Positions 22,481-32,149 of a DNA stretch of 64,000 nt are shown piece by piece. The notes below the pieces were generated by a model. The model had not been told where the DNA came from. It searched no databases and saw only the letters and a program-made list of their open reading frames with translations. The DNA comes from Solanum dulcamara (lineage: Eukaryota > Streptophyta > Magnoliopsida > Solanales > Solanaceae), in contig NC_077243.1 in assembly GCF_947179165.1 (NCBI RefSeq), forward strand, positions 30,518,001 to 30,582,000. Direction: 5' to 3'. The position numbers were made by a program, and so were the translations under genes. Numbering within the stretch: position 1 is the stretch's first letter; every line of letters begins with the position of its first letter.

Positions 22481-23340
22481 CCCCACAGCTATTGCCTTGA
22501 ATAAAGGGGCTTAAAGCCCAGTTAGTGCCTAGATATCAGTCCAAGAAAAGATTGGGAACACAGACGGGTCTTAGTACCACCTTTCACCCTCAAAATAGAT
22601 AAACAGGCTAAGCGTACCACTTAAATTCTAGAAGATGTGTTGTAAGATGGTATTGTTAACTTCAAAGGTGGCTAGGATGAATATCCATCACTTATCGAGT
22701 GGCCTATCATAATGGCTACCACTCTAGTATCCCAATGACCCCATACACAACTAGTGGGGTAGGACATGTAAAGTCCCTTGTTGGTTGGGTCGATGGTAAA
22801 AAGACTAAGCTAGTAGGGACAAACATGATTGAGCAAGCTATGGACTAGCAACCCAGAGTCGGTAGAAGTTACATCCAGATAGTCTACATCGACATTCAAA
22901 GTTCAAATGGATGATTGGGTGTTCGGAACAGGGTCACCCAGAAAGGAATAATAAGATTTGGCGAGAAAAGAAAACTTAGACCTAACTATATTGGATCCTA
23001 TTGAGTTGCTAGTAAGATGGAAAAAGTTGCCTGTCAGTTAGACTTACCACCTGATTACGAAATCATACGCCTAGTACGTCTATATGGATACATCACAAAT
23101 GTACTAGTGTTCCACCCAGAGTATTTCCCATAGATGATACCCATGAGATGGAATTCTATGTGGAACAACCTATGGCCGTCTTAGAGTGGCAAATTAGAAG
23201 GTTGTGAACTAGGACGCGACTTCTGTCAAGGTATGATGGCAAAACGAAAATAAAAAAAAAGATGACCTGGGAAATTGAAGAGGACATAAAAAACAAGTAT
23301 TCGTACCTATTCCTGATGTCTACAGGTAACCCCAACTCCT
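22480..23340 (+). pseudogene. Element B pol remnant: end of integrase and chromodomain-like tail
   Basis: Across shifting frames the gypsy integrase C-terminal region can be followed: TTFHPQN near 22580 (catalytic-core end, where the family has HPQTDGQAER), then VAYHNGYHSSIPMTPYTT at 22700-22755 (family: AYNNSYHSS..MAPYEALYG), then a DWVFGTGSP segment near 22910 and ARKENLDL..LDPIELL. Near 23255-23320 MTWEIEEDIKNKYSYLF is the family's terminal TWE..M...YP.LF motif. Stops and frameshifts are throughout. The catalytic Glu region reads with stops (NR-TG-AY). It is followed by a purine tract and the 3' LTR, the normal gypsy order. Confidence 0.85.
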
Positions 23341-23460
23341 GAAACTCATATATTAATTACTTGAAAGAAGGTATGTGTTATAGCAATAGCAAAGAATCTC
23401 CCTACAATCTGTATAAAGTCATGAGGGAAGTTTGTTTAACATTCGGGCATGAATGTTCTA

Positions 23461-23473
23461 AAGGGGGGAAGGA
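23461..23473 (+). promoter_or_regulatory. Polypurine tract of element B
   Basis: AAGGGGGGAAGGA sits immediately before the 3' LTR start TGTTACACCCC and is the expected plus-strand primer. Confidence 0.8.
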
Positions 23474-26400
23474 TGTTACACCCCACACTCTTGAGCTCGG
23501 AGTGTCTCTTGAGCTTCTTAGAAGTTATCAAGTGAGTCGAATAATCTACCACACTATCAAATGACTCTAAGGAAGGTAGAGTGTGGTACCCCATGGTAGG
23601 AAAGGTTGGAAATACAGTTATAAGAATCCGGAAGGAGTTGGAGGCCAAGTAAGGAGTCGTAGGACTCGATTTACCTATGTAAGCTACTAACTTGGAAGTT
23701 TGTCATACTTAAGAGACTTGAATACATACCAATCTTACGTATCAAGGATTACATGGGTTCATAAAATAAGACGAGATTACGAACCCACGGGGAAGAGGAG
23801 AAGATGACACATGGCAGCAAGAGGAGGTGCCACATGGCAGCCTAGAAAAATGTCATATGGAATCAGGTGACCCACCTGCTTGGGGTCAAGTAGGTGACCC
23901 ACCTACTTAGGGGTGGGCCCCACCAAGGACACATGGCAGCATAGGAGGCAAGGCTTGGATCTGTGGCCCAATAGGGGCTGGAAACGTGTGACCCTATGGG
24001 GCTGACATGTGTCACCTCCAAAGTCACACTATATATATGTGTATTGTGACTAACTACTTCACTTCCTCATCCAAAACTTAGCCGAAAGCTGAAGAATTTG
24101 GAGAGAAAAGGAACATAGCTACGGATGGCTTCCTTTAAAGGTGAGTCTCCAATTTTCTCTCACGAATTAATTATCTACGGTATTATTCAAGAACATGGGG
24201 AGGTATATATATATATTATGATGCCTACAGAACTATATCTTCATCTTTACACTTGGAACAAACAAGATAAAGTTGAAGGAAAAATGTTGGAGGGAAAAGA
24301 AGAGGAGCTACGGGTTTGGGGTTGCCAAGGTAAGCCTACGAGTGTTGTTCTATGAATTAATTATTTAAGGTATCCCACGGTTATATAATGGTGTTTGATA
24401 AAAAAAAATTCTAATTTGGGGCAGCATAAAAGAGAGAAAAATAGTCTGCCTCAATTCAGCACATCAAGAAGTTTTCGAGATGCAATTTTGGCGAGTTTTG
24501 GCCAATTTCGGGTAAGGTAAGGTTTATAATTTCAATTTGAAATTTATGGTGTTTTTATGGAGTGGGTTACACTCCCTATAGGTGGATGTAAATGTGAAAA
24601 TGTCATAGAAGTGCTTGACGTCGAAGACAATCTAAATTGAAGTCGTTATAGTTAAATTGTCGTCGAAGTAAAGGTTTTGTGCTTGTGGTGTACTGTTGCA
24701 GGTGTGTGGGGGTGTGTTTCAGGGCCTAAATGTGTTATAAAAGGGGTGTGGGTACTTCTAGTTTTATCCACACGACCCCTCATTTCGTAAACTAAAGGCT
24801 TTGCAAAATAAAGACTAGAAACCCTATTTTGGTGTCGTAATTTTCAGCAAGTTGTTTGGAACTTATGTTGTGTAATATTGCCATGTTTTATGTTTATATA
24901 TGCTGAAGGGTGTTTTTTTGGTTGTCTGTAGTGATTAGGGATGTAATTGAAATTCGTATAGGGAATATTATTAGAGAGGTGTTGCCTAATTTTCGTTAAT
25001 GCCTTAACTAATTAAAGAACTAGTCGAGGAGACGAACAAGGAAATAGGTTCCATGAATACTAAGGTGCAACTTAAGGTGATGGAAAGTCAAGAGTGTTTG
25101 ATATTCGTATTAAGTTCGTGTTAAATAGGTTGGAGGACAACGACGTGGACGTGATTAAGAGAAGTCCATACGAGGTATGTGAAGCTTTCTCTTGGCATGA
25201 TTTGGAATAAGTATGTAAAGCTATTTTTCATTCCTTTTGGCATGTCTTAGCCTTAAGTAAATTGTATGTGAAATGAGGGGATAATTCCATTCCCAGAACT
25301 TCAGGAACGACTCATAATCCCTGTCCACTACTTAGTATTGGAACTCCTACAAGAATAAAGTATTGCCTGTTAAGGCTTCTACGTGTTAAAGAGTAGTGTG
25401 TGGAAAGGTACCTCTCCTCTCTCTTGATAAGTACTTGGTATGAAAATGAGATTATGATGCCATAGTTGTTCATCGATCCCCAGGATAACCACACGAAGGG
25501 AAACACAGACTATATAGAGCTTATTCTCTTTCTTTTTCGGGCATGTCTTAGTTATAAGTTAAATATGATATGAGCTCCGGGGTAACTCCATTCTTAAGCA
25601 TCTCTTATATACTCCTGAATATTGAATTATAGTAGTTGAACTATCTCCCTGGAAACTTCTATATATTGAAAAGGTAACCAATGTACAGGCTCCAAGTCTT
25701 AAAGACTATATGTTAAAAAATGTTTCTGGTTCCATAAGTGATTTGGCTTTGCATTAATATATGTCTAGGGTCCCCGATATTACAACTAATGTAGCCCATA
25801 ATGGCATTTAGAGGACACTCGAGATGATTACTACTCAGGTCCATAGATGATAGTTTAACCCTCTTCTACTATCGGGTCCCTGATAATATTTTAAATTGCA
25901 TATGGTTACTCACTACTCTACTCGTGCATAATGTAACCCCTCTATCACTGAGTCTCGGGCCAGGGCAGATTCTCGTGCACATTTCACTGCATTATCCACT
26001 GAGTCTCTCACTAGAGGGCTAGGGCATGTATGTATATATATGATGATGTGTTGTAATAATGTGGTGATGGTAATGGTCTATGATGGTTTCACAGATGTAT
26101 CCATCGGATCCTTGATAGGGCCGGCTATATGGTATAATTTAAGTATGCATGCTTTTATAAATCACATAGTACAGGTGCAGGTTCCTTGCATGACATTTTA
26201 TCCTCTGCTCCTCTATTTCAGAGATACTTCCAGTTGTGTTATGTTATTTTTTACAAACTCAGTACATATGTCATACTTACTCCCTTCTCTCGGGGGGCTG
26301 CATTTTATGCCCGCAGGTACAAATATAGGTTTTGGGAGTCCATTAGCTTAGGATTCTGTTCAGCTTAGCTAGAAGAGGCTCCATTGTCTTGGAGTCTAGT

Positions 26401-26824
26401 CTTTGTCACTAGCCGCTGATGTATAGTATTGTTTTGTTATTCAGGGGTACGGCGGGGGCCCTGTCCCTCCATATGTTGTCATTACTATTATTAGGGGTCT
26501 ATAGATATCTATATATGGGTTGTGTATGTCAGTTTGGTTCAGCTAGATCTACATGATGTATGACGTATGTTATTACGTTATGGAAGCCTTGTCGACTTGC
26601 ATTCCCTTTCAGGTTATGGTGTAAATGAAAGAGGCTACAGATATATGAAATGCTATGACCCATGGGGGTTCTCATATACGTATCATATTAGTTGTAGTCC
26701 GGTTTGACTACACTTGATTTATATGCATTACGTGTTTATAATTCAACTTGACCACAACTGATAAGTATGTATACGGGTGTCTAGGTTGGACCCCAATCGC
26801 GGCCTATGGGATTCGGTCGTGACA
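23474..26824 (+). repeat. Element B 3' LTR, complete, 3351 bp
   Basis: It begins TGTTACACCCC and ends CGGTCGTGACA. It keeps the 65-bp segment missing from the 5' LTR, with a TATA-like ACTATATATATG at 24028-24039. It shares with the 5' copy the block GAAGAATTTGGAGAGAAAAG and all downstream landmarks. The open frames 23361-23564, 23436-23648, 24125-24355 and 26040-26368 fall in it and have no support as genes. Confidence 0.92.
24028..24039 (+). promoter_or_regulatory. TATA-like core promoter in the B 3' LTR
   Basis: ACTATATATATG lies just after the CACGTG/CACATG cluster, in the position of an LTR core promoter. It is absent from the 5' LTR because of a deletion between AAAG repeats. Confidence 0.45.
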
Positions 26825-27989
26825 GAAAATTCACAACTCAAGTACTAAATTATACTCAAAACTTCATTCTCAATTAGGATATGTAATATACCATTCTTTA
26901 ACTCAATTCCATGTATAAAATACAAAAAATGAGAATATACTCAACTAGGGTTGATGTGGATTTAACATGAAAATCATCACAATTTACTCATATATATACA
27001 TACACACATACACTTAATAAGAATTTTCATCAAGAACTCAATTTAACGGAATTGAAACACGAACGCAACTCTATATTGACTGAATGAAGATGCAGAGCAT
27101 GAAAAAAAAATTAGACCAATGGTATAATAGCCTTACATACCTGGAATGACACTTATCTATTTGAAACTCGAAGATCTTGAAAAAAATGCTTGAACACTAC
27201 ATTATCCTCTTCTCTCCAACCCTTGCTCTTAAAATATTTCAAGTACTAATAGGAGGAAAGGAATGTTGGGTACTAATAAGAGGTTATTTTTTAATCCCAA
27301 AATGGGTTGGGTGAAGTTTGGAAGTAGTGTTAAAAGACTAGAATACCCCTCATTAAAAGTGACATTTTCCCATCTACGATTCTTTCTACGGACTAAAAAA
27401 ATATTTGCGAATCGTAGAAGACTGGCCGTAGAAATTAAGTCCAAGATTTGGACTTCATTTGAACATGAACATGGTATACCACAAACTTCTACAGGTCGTA
27501 GACTCTTTATGGGTCATTGAGGCCCAATTGTAGGAAACTGGGAAATTGGAAACTTGAGGTGTATAGACCATTGGATGGGTCATACAAAGTTCCTCAGGTC
27601 ATAGAACCACCCGTGGAACCTAAGTCCACATTCCAATAGGTACTAAAAGGTGCCACTCAACTCTAGGATCAGGCCTACGAGTCTTAGGATGGATGACAGG
27701 TCATAACTTTGACTCATAGGGAGGACCTTGGAGATTGGGCATTGGGAACTTTCTACAGACGATCCCTATGGTTTGTAGAACACTCTACGGACCGTAGAGG
27801 CCATCGTGAAGGAACCTTCAACCCATAATTTTTTCTAAGTGTTGAGGGGTTTCTTTGAGCCTTTCTACGGCTCGTGGGACATTCCATGAGTCGTAGAATA
27901 TGCCTGTGAACACCTGGCAGATTACTTTTCTCAACTTTTTCTCTAGGTTCTCTAACTTGGTCTAGGCTATAATTGTATTGGGTGTCACA
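26825..27989 (-). mobile_element. Gypsy element D 5' LTR, upstream part
   Basis: On the minus strand it begins TGTGACACCC at 27989 and runs into the 3' boundary of element B at 26825; it resumes at 16601. It carries many TCTACGG and CCGTAGA type words as inverted pairs (see the repeat entry) and an AGGTATGTAAGGCTAT block near 27140, also seen in family G LTRs. The open frames 27229-27444 and 27263-27520 are incidental. Confidence 0.75.
27380..27910. repeat. Inverted CTACGG/CCGTAG word array
   Basis: At least six short inverted pairs are visible, for example CTACGGACCGTAG at 27784-27796 (six-base arms, one-base spacer), CTACGG..CCGTAG at 27396-27431, CTACAGGTCGTAG near 27488 and CTACGG..GTCGTAG at 27866-27898. 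A weaker version occurs in LTR H between 52640 and 53130. Confidence 0.65.
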
Positions 27990-28627
27990 CTGCTACTAAC
28001 CTAGAGTTTCTTCCCAATCTCTTGTCTAAGAACCTTGTTGTGTGCATGTCGGACACCCTGATAAAGGCTTTCTAGTATACCCAACATCCTCATCAAAGTC
28101 TCCTAAAACAAGGGAGTTGTAAACCCAGGAGAAAACTAGCCCTCACCAATCTCCATGCATTGATGTGAGCCTGATGCTCATGAAATCTTACCCAGACCTA
28201 ACCACCCTCGAAGATCAATTTACTATACTTGGACTTCTATTGTGGGGGTATAGATGGTCTCCCTAAATCCACAAGTCTAGAGTAACCCTAGGACTCTATC
28301 TAAAATTAGTAGGCCTAAAGCTATTTTGGTGCCCTCTCTTAACTTTCCAAGTTGTATATTGTAGATGTCAAACCACCTCTATGTTTTGCACAGTGGCATG
28401 AATTCATGTGATTCTTATATTGTCAATATTCATGGTTTGAATTGTAACGCAATAAAAATCATAAGCCGAAGAACTCAACCCTCATGACTCAGCTCTATAA
28501 CACGATTTGAGTAAGAAAAAGTGTAACCATTCTAACATGTCATGTAGCTTCTTGCTTATAAAATGTGGTGCACAACACATTTATAAACAAGACTCCTTAG
28601 GATATGATATTGCACTGATACCAAATT
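27990..28627 (-). other. Leader and gag-side remnant of gypsy complex A, cut by element D
   Basis: Directly after the A2 LTR end on the minus strand comes AATTTGGTATCAGTGC, a primer-binding site with one mismatch, then a leader resembling that of element B (GTGTTGTGCACCACA, AAGCAAGAAGCTACATGACAT). No gag frame can be read before the sequence is broken at 27990 by the LTR of D. The open frame 28507-28713 is on the opposite strand and is not a gene. Confidence 0.65.
28557..28585 (-). ncRNA. Candidate dimerization-type hairpin in the A leader RNA
   Basis: On the minus strand AAATGTG pairs with CACATTT around an eight-base loop TTGTGCAC that contains the palindrome GTGCAC; outer TATA pairs extend the stem past one bulged base. 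The position after the primer-binding site corresponds to the hairpin in element B, with different stem and loop sequence but the same design. Confidence 0.42.
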
Positions 28628-29524
28628 TGTTACGCACAAAACTCAAAGGACATAACAAGCACTTAATGCTAAAACTTAGGTCTGAGCCAACCCTGCTGAA
28701 CCATTTGCTATGAATGCACATTATCCACAGCAATCAAGAAAGCAAACAAGTATATCTCATGTTAAAATACCTCGACAGGAAAGGCCCCTATCAATAACTC
28801 TATGAAGAAAATAACTACTCTCAATAGTTCATATAACGAAATAGACAATTAGCATATAAGTAATATTTGGGCTATCGAGGACACCATGATATCTAGGAAA
28901 CACAAACGTAATACAGGTCATCAAAACCACCATGATCTCTATACAAAAGCTGAAACATGTATATATCAAGCAAATACATCAAACAACAATCAAGCCTTAT
29001 CAAACCAACAAACCAGGCCAAAATGGACATTAATATAACTATACAACCCACATAATATATATATGCAAGCTTCTAAGGGTAGAAAAGCTGGGTGGGACAG
29101 TGCGCCAGCCTACCCAAAAATATATACAACAAAAGCCAACAAACTTTAGCTCTGGATGAAAAGGGCTGGCCAACCTGGTAGAAGTAAACTAGGCTCCTGA
29201 AGAGGCCGACTAAGTCACGTGTCGAGACCTGCAAGCAAGAATACAACACCCTTAAGCAATGGGGTGTCAGTACAAAAAAATGTATCGCGTTTGAACAACA
29301 ATAGATTGAATGAGCAGGTATCATAATACACTGAAAGTAATTAGGTAAGGAAATCAAGAACAAGATAAGCATATTTACCTTCCCTTAAATCTAAGCATAC
29401 AAAAAATAATCAACAACAACATAACCAAGCCCCCATAAGTCCGACAGGTACAAATAGGAAACAATCCCACCTATACAGGCCCCTAAAATCCAAGAAGGAT
29501 GCAATTCCATCTATATACCCCTAT

Positions 29525-29900
29525 TAGTAGTGCCTTAGTCTCGTAGGTAGTCACGTAGCCCTCCTAGGAAATAATATAGTCGCATAGCTAGTGCATACCT
29601 CTATTAGGAATAAATATAGCCTTGTATTCAACTCATATCCCTCTTAGGCAACAACATACTCCATAGGCAACACATAGCCTTCTTAGGCATCAATATAGCC
29701 TCATAGGTAACTCATAGCCCTCTTAGGCAATAAGATATCCTTATAGGCAGCATATAGCCTTCTTAAGCATCAATATATCCCCGTAGGCAAATCATAGCCC
29801 TCTAAGGAAACAACATATCCCCGTAGGCAACACAGATCCTTATTAGGCATCAATATATCCCTGTAGGCAATTCATAGTCTTCTTAGGCAATAATATAATG
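29525..29900. repeat. About ten copies of a 39-bp tandem repeat inside LTR A2
   Basis: Units read like CATAGCC(C/T)TCTTAGGCA followed by A(T/A)CAATATAGCCTCGTAGGCAA, alternating two variants. Four to five copies of the same array remain in LTR A1 at 39590-39745, so the array is a property of the family and varies in copy number. Confidence 0.8.
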
Positions 29901-31246
29901 CTATAGCTAACCACAATAGACCCAAGGCAAAAATAACAATACAATAGGCTAAAAGCGGGCAACTTATCTATATGTAACTTATACAAATAGTCTTTAAGTG
30001 GTGCCCAACATAGGGCCTCTACTAAAAGAATAAGAATTTCGACAATAGAAACTATAACAACTCAAGTAGAGAACAACCAACAATCATGGCTACGAGTGTA
30101 TCAATGATAACAATAGCCTTCTTGTATAGCTTCTAAGATTTAAGAAAATATGTCAAAAAAATGGAATAGCCTTTACATACCTTTCAACTAATGCCTCAAA
30201 GGTGTCTATATGAAACTCGACCAATCTATCATAACATAATAATTTCTAGAATCAACAAGGCTGTGAGAATGAGCTATATAAAATTAATAAGGTGTTAATG
30301 TCACACTCGGGAATAGCCAAATCCAAAGCATAAAATGAGTCAAATCACAATGATAAATTATTGCTAAATCCAACAACAATGCGATAACCATATCTCAAAG
30401 GAGCGATAAGCTCTTGAGGCACTAGTTCTAAGCGTATTTCACGTCATTCAATCGAACAACTTTTTTATATGACTCCGATAAGAATAAAAAAACCAGTCCC
30501 TCCAACCCCTTAATACCATTAATATACAACAATAAAAACTCAAATCAATAAGACAAAGGGGCTGCCCAGACTAATAATATCCAAAACACCACTTTATGGC
30601 TCAAAAATCTATAAAAACGAAACTAAAACATAGGATTATGAAGGAGCGTCATAGAGGAATATTTTACTTGAAAAACACCTTTGAAATACTAATATAAACA
30701 ATCTTCCTCTTTGAATTAACAACAGTTGAAGCCAAAATCAACAAGAAACTACTACAAGTCATCGGTAACTACACCTTTTAGTAACTAGAAGCTTAGAATC
30801 TCGATTAAACAAATAGATAAGTGTACGAGATCCTTACCTTGTCAATATATATCCATAGCTAATGTCAAATACTCAATAAATTATTACTATCTCACTGCCA
30901 CAACACCCATGATGATACGCCAAGAAATCGATGGGGCAAACTATACCAAAATGACGAGCCTCTATGTAGAGCCACTTCCATTAAACTTCTGAGTTGAAAG
31001 AATCAATATCCATGGAAAATTTAGGGACTTCTCCTATGATTTTGTATGATTGATTTTTCATATTTAAGATGAATCTTGAACAACTTATAGAAATATAAAT
31101 CGACAAAGGGCCTAGGGCCTACCTTGACTTGTCTGCTTATGTAGTCTCACAGAAATGCAAACATCTCTTTATTGTGAAATTGTATGGATAAACGGTTTCA
31201 TGCATTGGAAACTAGATTGGTAGACCTTTGATTTGATAGGTCATAT

Positions 31247-31261
31247 ATATATATATATATT
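31247..31261. repeat. (TA)n microsatellite
   Basis: A short perfect AT dinucleotide run within LTR A2. LTR A1 lacks it at the corresponding place. Confidence 0.7.
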
Positions 31262-31509
31262 AACTCTTTATATATTAGGATAAACGCTTCGGGACATTTA
31301 ATCCAAATTTCAAAGAAATCTTTAAAACAAAACTTGTGATAACTTTGACCAACTTTTATTTTTCAACTTGTTTGGCTTCGAAACTTAAGATACGACCCTT
31401 GAACAACTGAAATGGGTCATACCACATCTTTCTTAACTTACTAATTAGTTTAATTCTTTCTAAAAAGGTATGGGTTAATTTATACATTTTAAAAAACTCG
31501 AGGTGTTAC

Positions 31510-31719
31510 ATACTGCCCCCTCCTCTTGAAACATTCGCCCTCGAATAAAAAATCTGAATCACGTGGTCAAGTCCTTAGGAGTTGCCAAAATTTTGGTAGT
31601 GTTTCATCTTTAAATATGACTATCCAAGAACCTGAATCGCAGAAAATTCCAAACCTAGGTGTCTCACAAGATGACACAAGTAGTTAAGCACTATAGTAGT
31701 GCGAGCAAAATACAACAAC
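31510..31719 (-). pseudogene. Gypsy A 3' end of the internal region, with polypurine tract
   Basis: On the minus strand the sequence ends TTCGAGGGCGAATGTTTC, AAGAGGAGGGGGCAGTA, then the LTR. The phrase FEGECF is a relic of the family's last pol residues before the purine tract. It is separated from the rest of pol by the LINE insertion at 31734-35019. Confidence 0.65.
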
Positions 31720-31733
31720 AATAATAATACTAA

Positions 31734-31760
31734 CAACAACAACAACAACAACAACAACCC
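31734..31760 (-). repeat. (GTT)n tail of the LINE
   Basis: AAC repeats on the plus strand, directly beside the target duplication. Microsatellite tails are usual for RTE elements. Confidence 0.85.
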
Positions 31761-31859
31761 AATGAAATCCCACAACATGGGGTCTGGGGAGGGTAGAATG
31801 TATGCAGACCTTACTCCTACCAAGGTAGGACGACTGTTTCATAGAGACCCTCGGCTCAG

Positions 31860-32060
31860 TAAAAGCATAAATGCATAAAAAAATATTAGATAAGAGTAGA
31901 AAATTAAAAGCTTTATGAGAAAAACAATAAACAAATAACGAATAGATAACAAATAAATACAAATAAATAAATACAAATAACAAATAACAATTAAATAAAT
32001 AATGAAAGCGTCACAGGTAAAATTGAGTAATCAAAGCATAGAAAGTAATAAATAATAACA
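31860..32060. repeat. A-rich AAATA/AACAAATA low-complexity tract in the LINE 3' UTR
   Basis: Repeating AAATAAATAC and AACAAATAAC words between the LINE stop and its conserved 3' end. The minus-strand open frame at 31684-31983 is only this tract translated. Confidence 0.7.
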
Positions 32061-32149
32061 GAAATAATAGAAATCAGAAGTCAAAGCGCAAGAGATCGTA
32101 ATGCACTACTATGCCTATGAATAGAGAAGAATAACGAGACTATGAACTA

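Larger units (their letters stand above)
16602..26824 (+). mobile_element. Ty3/gypsy element B, 10.2 kb, 5'-truncated LTR, decayed interior
   Basis: Two long direct repeats (16602-19655 and 23474-26824) flank a 3.8-kb interior. The 3' LTR starts TGTTACACCCC after the purine tract AAGGGGGGAAGGA and ends CGTGACA. The first LTR lacks the first 260 bp. A primer-binding site TGGTGTCAGAGC follows the first LTR, and gypsy integrase and chromodomain-tail remnants precede the second. The interior is much shorter than a full gypsy gag-pol and has no open frame above 60 codons on either strand over about 4 kb. It is inserted in the LTR of element D. Because the 5' end is missing, no target duplication can be checked. 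Confidence 0.88.
28628..31509 (-). mobile_element. Gypsy complex A, LTR A2, 2882 bp
   Basis: On the minus strand it starts TGTAACACCTCGAG at 31509, right after the purine-rich GAGGAGGGGGCAGTA, and ends GTGCGTAACA at 28628. It is colinear with LTR A1 at 39570-41353 (shared CAAGTTGAAAAATAAAAGTTGG, GATACGACC/TTAAGTTTCGAAGCC and the 39-bp repeat array). Because pol and a purine tract precede it and a primer-binding site follows it, it is bordered on both sides by internal sequence. Confidence 0.85.

Noticed and set aside
19656..23473. Element B interior as a purely non-coding LARD-type element
   Set aside because: Integrase and terminal TWE motifs are readable between 22480 and 23340, so it had a pol gene; the absence of open frames is decay.
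26040..26368. Two overlapping open frames (103 and 60 codons) in the 3' LTR of B
   Set aside because: The corresponding stretch of the 5' LTR (18860-19200) encodes a different set of frames; nothing indicates protein selection.
29525..29900. Regularly spaced repeats resembling a CRISPR array
   Set aside because: The units are contiguous 39-bp tandem repeats without unique spacers, in an LTR of a plant retrotransposon.
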